Shown: piece by piece, positions 6,914 to 11,559 of the stretch
How the letters are laid out: each line of letters begins with the position of its first letter
Position numbering within the stretch: position 1 is the first letter of the stretch
Source of the DNA: Bordetella parapertussis
Lineage (GTDB): Bacteria; Pseudomonadota; Gammaproteobacteria; Burkholderiales; Burkholderiaceae_B
NCBI GenBank assembly: GCA_945911685.1
Contig: CAMEAW010000083.1
Coordinates: forward strand, 1 to 11,559
Length of the DNA: 11,559 nt
Reading direction: 5' to 3'
Translations under genes and position numbers: made by a program
Notes under the pieces: generated by a model
Databases searched by the model: none
What the model saw: the letters and a program-made list of their open reading frames with translations, nothing else
Told to the model about the DNA's origin: nothing

Positions 6914-7458
6914 AATTGAAAACTTGGATCGCTTCAGCGACTGCCGCGTTATTGACCGCCTGCGGAAGTGTGGATGTTGCACACTACGCGGCAGAAAAGC
7001 CAACCCTCGAACTGCCAGTTTTTTTTAACGGTACGATTGATGCCTGGGGCATCTTTCAAAAGCGCAGCGGTGAAGTGGCGCGCCGCTTCAATGTCGAAAT
7101 TCAAGCAAGCTGGGTAAGCCCTAACGAGGGCACGTTAGACGAGCGCTTTACGTATTCTGACGGCGAAAAACAACGACGTGTATGGACTCTCAAGCGGCAG
7201 GCCGACGGTAGCTGGCAAGGGACGGCCGATGATGTCGTCGGTGTGGCAACCGGACGCGTGGCGGGTAATGCCTTACGCTGGACCTACGTGTTGCGTTTGC
7301 CGGTTGACGGTAAAGAGTATTTGGTGAACTTTGATGACTGGATGTGGCAGATGGATGAGTCTTCGATGATGAATCGTTCAACCATGTCAAAGTTTGGTGT
7401 GGACCTTGGCGAAGTTACCTTATTTTTTCGCAAGCGCGGCGCGCCGAATCCTTCATGA
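6910..7458 (+). CDS. DUF3833 family lipoprotein
   Basis: The 182-residue protein has a lipoprotein signal peptide: KLK, a short hydrophobic region and lipobox LTAC with Cys18, followed by GSVD. The residue after Cys is Gly rather than Asp, so the Lol rule does not predict inner-membrane retention and the outer membrane is likely. The body shows the DUF3833 pattern: FFNGTIDAWGIFQKRSGEV, RRFNVEI, GTLDERFTYSDGEKQRRVW, a Gly-rich strand region and FDDWMWQMDE near residues 139-148. The fold is probably a beta-rich, lipocalin-like barrel, which is inference. The family is a regular companion of Cfa-like operons, so a role in envelope lipid handling is plausible. ATGA overlaps occur at both ends: with the transporter upstream and with a 37-codon micro-ORF downstream. 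Confidence 0.9.
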   Translation: MKLKTWIASATAALLTACGSVDVAHYAAEKPTLELPVFFNGTIDAWGIFQKRSGEVARRFNVEIQASWVSPNEGTLDERFTYSDGEKQRRVWTLKRQADGSWQGTADDVVGVATGRVAGNALRWTYVLRLPVDGKEYLVNFDDWMWQMDESSMMNRSTMSKFGVDLGEVTLFFRKRGAPNPS

Positions 7459-7568
7459 CGACCACGGACACGCCACTTAGTTCTTTGTCCGTGATCAAAG
7501 CAAACATATTTCTTGTCGCTTATTTCACGCTGATGTCATCAATAAGTCACGCATCTCTTCGCCCATGA
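7455..7568 (+). CDS. Micro-ORF of 37 codons with a hydrophobic segment, unknown function
   Basis: The frame starts with ATG at 7455 in an ATGA overlap with the DUF3833 stop. It ends with TGA at 7566-7568, in an ATGA overlap with the first ATG of the dehydrogenase gene, so it fills the only other gap in the operon. The product starts MTTTDTPLSSLSVIK and then has ANIFLVAYFTLMSSISHA, a hydrophobic stretch of about 17 residues ending in an Ala-X-Ala-like SHA and only four more residues. It could be a small single-pass membrane protein or a bare leader whose translation couples the flanking genes. I do not recognise it. A possible RNA hairpin overlaps its first third, which gives the region an alternative explanation. 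The dehydrogenase start has no Shine-Dalgarno, consistent with dependence on upstream translation. Confidence 0.48.
   Translation: MTTTDTPLSSLSVIKANIFLVAYFTLMSSISHASLRP
7463..7493 (+). other. Inverted repeat, possible RNA hairpin between DUF3833 and dehydrogenase genes
   Basis: CACGGACA (7463-7470) and TGTCCGTG (7486-7493) are perfect 8-base arms around a 15-base loop, five bases after the DUF3833 stop. No T tract follows, so it is not a standard terminator. It could stabilise or process the upstream mRNA, or it may be incidental inside the micro-ORF. Confidence 0.4.
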
Positions 7569-8344
7569 TGAAACCACTCAACACACCGATCACCTCTTGG
7601 ACGGGCAAACGGGTTTGGCTCGTTGGGGCTTCAAGCGGCATTGGCGCGGCGCTCGCGCAAGCGTTGTTGCAGGCTGGCGCAATCGTGGCGTTGTCGGCAC
7701 GACGCGCCGATCAACTCGCCATTGTTGCTGCGCCTTATTCAAATGCGAGCGTTGTGCCTTTGGATGTGACAGAGACTGAGGCTTGGCCAGCGGCACTTAC
7801 GAACGTTTTAGAACGTTTAGGTCAGATCGACTTGGTCATTCTGGGTGCTGCACGCTATGACCCCACGCATAGTTGGCAAATTGATATAGAGCAGGCTGAG
7901 AAAAGTTTCGATCTGAACGTGGTCAGTGTCTATCGTGGCTTGTCAGTGATCGTGCCTCAGTTGTTGGCACAGGGTCATGGCGGGGTGTCTTTGATCGCCA
8001 GTATCTCTGGCTATACCGGTTTGCCGCGCGCGCTGATTTATGGAGCGACCAAAGCAGCTTTGCAAAACTTGTGCGAGACGCTTTATTTTGAATTAGCGCC
8101 AAAAGGACTTGCGGTGTACCTAATCAACCCTGGTTTTGTGCAAACCCCCATGACCTCAGCCAATGATTTTGAAATGCCTGGTTTAATGACTCCCGAAGCG
8201 GCAGCTCGCGCAATCATGCGGGGGTTTGAGCGTGGCCACTTTGAAATTCGTTTTCCGAAGGCTTTCTCGCTTTTGTTGCGCATGATCAGTATGCTGCCCG
8301 ATCGCTTGCGCTTTGCTCTTTTACATAAGACGACTGGAATGTGA
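7565..8344 (+). CDS. Short-chain dehydrogenase/reductase (SDR family)
   Basis: The 259-residue protein is a classical SDR. It has the nucleotide-binding GASSGIG at residues 21-27, Arg46-Arg47 after the second strand, which favours NADP(H), Asp67 in the PLDVT motif, Asn118 in the LNV helix, and the catalytic Ser146, Tyr159 and Lys163 (YGATK). The usual NNAG is replaced by LGAA (93-96). The substrate cannot be read from the sequence; in this operon a carbonyl or hydroxyl on a modified acyl chain is a reasonable guess. The gene begins with two ATG codons in tandem (7565 and 7568), and the first overlaps the micro-ORF stop. There is no Shine-Dalgarno. The stop overlaps the start of the next gene. 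SDR and NTF2-like pairs commonly accompany DUF1365/Cfa-like clusters. Confidence 0.92.
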   Translation: MMKPLNTPITSWTGKRVWLVGASSGIGAALAQALLQAGAIVALSARRADQLAIVAAPYSNASVVPLDVTETEAWPAALTNVLERLGQIDLVILGAARYDPTHSWQIDIEQAEKSFDLNVVSVYRGLSVIVPQLLAQGHGGVSLIASISGYTGLPRALIYGATKAALQNLCETLYFELAPKGLAVYLINPGFVQTPMTSANDFEMPGLMTPEAAARAIMRGFERGHFEIRFPKAFSLLLRMISMLPDRLRFALLHKTTGM

Positions 8345-8778
8345 TGAAGTCTTTTCATGCGCGCTTTGACGAGTTGGCTGAGTGGTTTGAAACCCTGACC
8401 CCCACGTCGTTACAGCATATTGCTGAGGTGTATGCCCCGAGCGCGACATTTCGCGATCCGTTTAATGAATTGCACGGGGTCGCGAGTGTGCGCCAGGTGT
8501 ACCAACACATGTTCGAGACACTTGTTGAACCACGCTTCGTGATCACAAGCAAGCTGATCGATTCTGCCGGTGCCTTCATGACGTGGCGCTTTTTGTTCAC
8601 GCTTCGCGGTAAGGCCTATGTGATCGAGGGTGGCACGCATTTCGTTCTCGATGAACAAGGGTTGATTGAGACTCATCGCGACTACTGGGATGCCGCGCAA
8701 GAACTCTATGAAAAGATTCCAGTGCTAGGTGCGGTACTGCGAGGCTTACGGCGAAGATTATCCATAACCAAGGCCTAG
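8344..8778 (+). CDS. NTF2/SnoaL-like family protein
   Basis: The protein has 144 residues from ATG at 8344, which overlaps the preceding stop by one base (TGATG). A GTG at 8341 would add one residue and cannot be excluded. It has the alpha+beta cone pattern of NTF2/SnoaL-like proteins: an N-terminal helix (FDELAEWFETLT), YAPSATFRDPFNELHG (residues 30-45), then alternating strands with MTWRFLFTLRG and IEGGTHFVLDEQGLIETHRDYWD. The basic C-terminus (RGLRRRL) could touch membrane phospholipid. Such proteins are small binding folds or isomerase-like enzymes; this one has no diagnostic catalytic set that I can assign. It is the last gene of the operon, and a strong terminator begins 15 bases after its TAG. 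Confidence 0.88.
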   Translation: MKSFHARFDELAEWFETLTPTSLQHIAEVYAPSATFRDPFNELHGVASVRQVYQHMFETLVEPRFVITSKLIDSAGAFMTWRFLFTLRGKAYVIEGGTHFVLDEQGLIETHRDYWDAAQELYEKIPVLGAVLRGLRRRLSITKA

Positions 8779-8792
8779 CGCGGCGATGACTA

Positions 8793-8828
8793 GTCGTAAA
8801 AAAAGCCCCTAGGGGCTTTTTTTACGAC
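8793..8828. terminator. Bidirectional intrinsic terminator (perfect 36-base palindrome)
   Basis: The half-site GTCGTAAAAAAAGCCCCT is followed by its exact reverse complement, giving a GC-rich core (GCCCC/GGGGC) flanked by A7 and T7 runs. In either direction the transcript forms a hairpin with a U tract. It lies between the converging lipid operon (ends 8778) and symporter genes (end 8880), so it can stop both. The rest of this interval shows nothing else. Confidence 0.95.
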
Positions 8829-8879
8829 ACCCTTACATAAAAATGCTTGGGTGGTCGGTTGCAATTAAACGCTTACATG

Positions 8880-11009
8880 CTATCTGGCAGAGTCACCGCG
8901 CAAGGTTGGGTAACGCACATGGTCAACTAAATCTTGAATGTCTTTACGTGGGGCAGGGGTCAACAAGCTGACGATAATAATCAGCGCGAAACCCAGCGGT
9001 ACACCAAAGACACCGGCAGAAATTGGCAGAATGCCGTACCACAACTCGATTGGCGAGGTCACGCCAAAGATGCCGCGCAGCCAGGGCTGTGTGGTGACCA
9101 TGTAGTAGAACGTGACGCCCAAACCACCGGTCATACCAACGATTGCACCCCATTTGTTTGCACGCTTCCAGAAAATACCCAGAGTGAGTGCCGGGAAAAA
9201 CGCTGCAGCCGCAAACGAGAACGCAGCAGACACCAAGAACAAAATATCTGCCGGTTTTTGTGCTGCCACATAGGCTGCAGCTAAGGCGACGACCAGCAAC
9301 AAGATTTTAGAAATCAAGACCCGACGCGCAGTGGGTGCGTTGGGATTGATCATCTTGTAGTAGAGGTCGTGCGACAAAGCGTTTGCAATCGTCAGCAGCA
9401 AGCCGTCTGCCGTTGACAGCGCAGCAGCTAAACCGCCTGCAGCAACCATACCTGAGATCACGTAGGGCAAGCCACCAATCTCTGGCGTGGCCAACACGAC
9501 AATATCACCACCGATACGGATTTCACCTAATTGAAGAATGCCGTCTTTATTAATATCAATGATTGATAACAGGTTAGGGTCAACCGTGCTCCATTGCGCG
9601 ATCCAGGCGGGCAGCTTATCAAACGGCGTGCCCACTAGAACATGGAACATTTCATATTTCACCAATACGGCGAGCGCCGGCGCAGTGAAGTACAGCAAGA
9701 AAATGAAGAACAACGACCATGTGACAGACTCACGCGCTTGTTTGACTGAAGGCGTCGTGTAATAGCGCATCAAAATATGCGGTAAAGCAGCAGTACCAAC
9801 CATCAAGCAAAAGATCAAAGCCAAGAAGTTTCGACGCGAAGTGTCAAACGTTGCTTTGGCTTTTTCATCGCCATTTGGGTCGCCTGCGTACTGATTGGCA
9901 TGCCTTGGCATACCACCCAAGGGTGCAGTACGTGCCATGTTGGTCGTTTTGTCTCGGGTGTACTGAGCCTTGGCGGCGGCCTCGTTGGCAGGAAGTGCTG
10001 CCAAGGCTTTCGCAGCGGCATCTTGCTGTGCTTTAGGCGCGTTGGCCGACTTTAAATCGGCAACAGCTTTTTCTGCTGCAGCCTTATCGGCAGCCATGGC
10101 GGCTGGCACATTTTTGAGTTTGGCGTCTGCATCATCGGCACGTTTTTTAAACGCAGCGATCACTTCGAGCTCTTTCGGATCTTTCAGCAGTTGTGCTTCT
10201 TTTGCTGTGATCTTCTCAAGTTGGTAGCCGTAGATCGCCTGTGGGATTGGATTACCGGTTTGTTTGACTGAGAGCCAAATCACAGGCACCAAGTAGGCAA
10301 TGATCAGGATGATGTACTGGGCCACTTGAGTCCAGGTCACGGCACGCATACCGCCCAAGAACGAGCAAACCAGAATGCCGCCTAAGCCCAAGAAGATACC
10401 AATCTCAAAAGGCACGCCAGACAGACGGGTGGTAATCAGACCCACGCCATAAATCTGAGCGACAACATAGGTAAATGAACACAAGATCGCGGCAATAATA
10501 CCTAGTAACCTTGGCAGGTTGCCGTCGTAGCGCTCGCCTAAGAAGTCGGGGATGGTGAATTGCCCAAACTTACGCAGGTAAGGTGCCAAAAACAGCGCCA
10601 CCAAACAATAGCCGCCAGTCCAGCCCATAATAAAGGCAAGACCGCTATAGCCTGTTAAATACAACGTACCGGCCATACCAATGAATGATGCTGCCGACAT
10701 CCAGTCGGCCCCAGTCGCCATGCCGTTATACAAGGCTGGTACTCGGCGACCCGCAACGTAATATTCAGCGGCGTCATTGGTGCGACTCATGACGCCAATG
10801 CCTGCATAGAGCAAGACGGTGGCTGCTAAAAAGACATAACCGATCCAGGCACGGGTCAGACCCATCTGTTCAGCAACAGCTAGCACAGCAACAAAAACAA
10901 GAAAGCCACCGGTGTACCAGGTATAAACTTTATTGAGTTGTTTTTTAAACGCCGAGTTGGTGGTGTTTGACGAAAACACACCACCCTCGTTAGGTGTCAT
11001 TCCGGCCAT
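8880..11009 (-). CDS. Sodium:solute symporter large subunit (SSS family, VC_2705-like)
   Basis: The 709-residue protein is a multi-spanning member of the sodium/solute symporter family close to the acetate permease group. Landmarks are TNDAAEYYVAGRRVPALYNGMATGADWMS split by loop turns at residues 77-105, FGQFTIPDFLGERY at 148-161, ALPHILMRYYTTP at 408-420 and GGLAAALSTADGLLLTIANALSHD after residue 515. It is much longer than E. coli ActP (549 residues), chiefly because of an Ala/Lys-rich insertion at about 255-390 between membrane segments. A 12-residue EF-hand-like loop lies at 485-496. The likely substrate is acetate or another short carboxylate, by family analogy only. The ATG at 11009 is one base after the stop of the small-subunit gene and is served by GAGG in that gene's end, so the two are co-translated. 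Confidence 0.92.
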   Translation of the reverse strand: MAGMTPNEGGVFSSNTTNSAFKKQLNKVYTWYTGGFLVFVAVLAVAEQMGLTRAWIGYVFLAATVLLYAGIGVMSRTNDAAEYYVAGRRVPALYNGMATGADWMSAASFIGMAGTLYLTGYSGLAFIMGWTGGYCLVALFLAPYLRKFGQFTIPDFLGERYDGNLPRLLGIIAAILCSFTYVVAQIYGVGLITTRLSGVPFEIGIFLGLGGILVCSFLGGMRAVTWTQVAQYIILIIAYLVPVIWLSVKQTGNPIPQAIYGYQLEKITAKEAQLLKDPKELEVIAAFKKRADDADAKLKNVPAAMAADKAAAEKAVADLKSANAPKAQQDAAAKALAALPANEAAAKAQYTRDKTTNMARTAPLGGMPRHANQYAGDPNGDEKAKATFDTSRRNFLALIFCLMVGTAALPHILMRYYTTPSVKQARESVTWSLFFIFLLYFTAPALAVLVKYEMFHVLVGTPFDKLPAWIAQWSTVDPNLLSIIDINKDGILQLGEIRIGGDIVVLATPEIGGLPYVISGMVAAGGLAAALSTADGLLLTIANALSHDLYYKMINPNAPTARRVLISKILLLVVALAAAYVAAQKPADILFLVSAAFSFAAAAFFPALTLGIFWKRANKWGAIVGMTGGLGVTFYYMVTTQPWLRGIFGVTSPIELWYGILPISAGVFGVPLGFALIIIVSLLTPAPRKDIQDLVDHVRYPTLRGDSAR

Positions 11010-11010
11010 G

Positions 11011-11274
11011 TTATTCGTCCTCGTCTTCGCTCACGCCGTGCTGCACGTCGAGCTTGTTCATGAAATTGGCATAAAACCAAATAATTAGGCAATACACCAC
11101 CAAGGACCCTTGCGCTCCCATCCAGAAGCTAAAAGGCCAGCCAAAAAAAGTGAAGTTCAAGTCGCGCGCAAAATAGCTCACGACAAAGGTGACCACAAAC
11201 CAGATAAACAACAAGATCGATGTGATCCTTAAATTTGTTTGCCAGTAGGTCCGATGTTTTTCGGTTAGTTGCAC
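11011..11274 (-). CDS. DUF4212 protein, small subunit of sodium:solute symporter
   Basis: The 87-residue protein has two membrane segments (about 17-35, ILLFIWFVVTFVVSYFA, and 48-68, WMGAQGSLVVYCLIIWFYA) with the family motif FFGWPFSFWMGAQG between them and an acidic tail (SEDEDE). DUF4212 proteins are encoded directly before the large SSS subunit and are regarded as its partner, analogous in position to YjcH beside ActP. The start is GTG at 11274. No ATG is in frame upstream, and a strong Shine-Dalgarno seven bases away fixes the choice. Confidence 0.93.
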   Translation of the reverse strand: MQLTEKHRTYWQTNLRITSILLFIWFVVTFVVSYFARDLNFTFFGWPFSFWMGAQGSLVVYCLIIWFYANFMNKLDVQHGVSEDEDE

Positions 11275-11281
11275 GGTGATG

Positions 11282-11288
11282 CCTCCTC
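11282..11288 (-). promoter_or_regulatory. Strong Shine-Dalgarno of the DUF4212 gene
   Basis: GAGGAGG on the minus strand lies seven bases before the GTG at 11274. It decides this non-ATG start and contrasts with the overlap-driven, nearly Shine-Dalgarno-free starts of the plus-strand operon. Confidence 0.85.
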
Positions 11289-11330
11289 GACGTTTTTACA
11301 GGCCAGATTGCTCTGGGTGATATCGGTATT

Positions 11331-11350
11331 GACTCGGCCTAGGCCTCGTC
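11331..11350. promoter_or_regulatory. Dyad in the symporter leader, possible operator
   Basis: A perfect 10-base palindrome GGCCTAGGCC (11336-11345) is flanked symmetrically by GAC and GTC with two non-matching bases on each side, so 16 of 20 positions are symmetric. It lies just downstream of the predicted symporter promoter, where a bound repressor would block transcription. The palindrome is seen directly; the role is a guess. Confidence 0.3.
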
Positions 11351-11368
11351 GGATCTTTAAAAAGTAAA

Positions 11369-11397
11369 GCTATAAAAAAAGCGGTGTTGCAAGACAA
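11369..11397 (-). promoter_or_regulatory. Candidate sigma70 promoter of the symporter operon
   Basis: On the minus strand TTGTCT (11397-11392) and TATAGC (11374-11369) are 17 bases apart in an AT-rich region. The start site would be near 11362, leaving a leader of about 88 bases to the GTG at 11274. The match is moderate. Confidence 0.42.
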
Positions 11398-11425
11398 ATT
11401 ACAAATGACAAAAAAGAGCCAACTA

Positions 11426-11559
11426 TCTCAAATCTCAAGTCTCAAGTCTCAAGTCTCAAATCTTAAATCTCAAATCTCAAATCTCAAATCTCAAATCTCA
11501 AATCTCAAATCTCAAATCTCAAATCTCAAATCTCAAATCTCAAATCTCAAATCTCAAAT
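11426..11559. repeat. Tandem heptanucleotide repeat (TCTCAAA), at least 19 units
   Basis: From 11426 the 7-base unit TCTCAAA (TTTGAGA on the other strand) repeats without a break to the window end: 19 full units plus one base. Units 2-4 are TCTCAAG and unit 6 is TCTTAAA; units 7-19 are identical. The array continues beyond the window, so its true length is unknown. There are no spacers, so it is not a CRISPR array. It starts about 28 bases upstream of the predicted -35 box of the symporter operon. Variants at the inner end and identical units outward suggest recent expansion by slippage away from the promoter. Confidence 0.97.

Noticed and set aside
9970..10227. 85-codon Ala/Ser-rich frame on the plus strand
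   Set aside because: It is the antisense image of the Ala-rich insertion of the symporter and shares its low-complexity composition.
11426..11559. CRISPR array
   Set aside because: The 7-base units are directly adjacent with no spacers, so this is a simple tandem repeat.

Overview
The window looks like chromosomal DNA of a betaproteobacterium, probably Burkholderiales and perhaps close to Alcaligenaceae. I infer this from the RdgC type, the DUF4212 plus VC_2705-type symporter pair, and the gene content of the lipid operon. The genus cannot be told from the sequence. There is no insertion sequence, integrase, tRNA, rRNA or CRISPR array.

Layout. (1) 1-314, minus strand: the N-terminal third of rdgC, running off the left edge. 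(2) 380-1000, minus: a TetR-family regulator, divergent from the large operon. The 1001-1124 gap holds a good sigma70-type promoter and a TACC-AGTC-GGTA dyad that is a natural candidate operator. (3) 1125-8778, plus: one long operon without a single non-coding base. In order it holds a chalcone-isomerase-like protein without signal peptide, a 38-codon micro-ORF, an FAD amine-oxidase-type oxidoreductase, a DUF1365 protein, a cyclopropane-synthase-like SAM methyltransferase, a second chalcone-isomerase-like protein with signal peptide, a GPH-type MFS transporter, a DUF3833 lipoprotein, a 37-codon micro-ORF, a short-chain dehydrogenase and an NTF2/SnoaL-like protein. (4) 8793-8828: a perfect 36-base palindrome acting as a two-way terminator between converging units. 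(5) 8880-11274, minus: a two-gene sodium:solute symporter (DUF4212 small subunit, then a large SSS subunit) with a strong Shine-Dalgarno and a candidate promoter. (6) 11426-11559: a tandem array of a 7-base unit (TCTCAAA), at least 19 copies, running off the right edge just upstream of that promoter.

How the genes may work together. The FAD oxidoreductase, DUF1365 protein and Cfa-like enzyme form a recurrent proteobacterial set thought to modify acyl chains of membrane phospholipids. The Cfa-like enzyme has Ala and Gln where E. coli Cfa has bicarbonate-pocket Cys139 and His266, so its product may be a methyl-branched or methylated unsaturated chain (as in furan fatty acid synthesis) rather than a cyclopropane. 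The chalcone-isomerase-like proteins could bind fatty acids on the two sides of the inner membrane. The transporter and lipoprotein extend the system towards the envelope. These functional links are inference.

The most novel points are the two micro-ORFs, each joined to both neighbours by 4-base stop/start overlaps, the altered active site of the Cfa-like enzyme, the cytoplasmic/exported pair of chalcone-isomerase-like proteins, and the heptamer array next to the symporter promoter.
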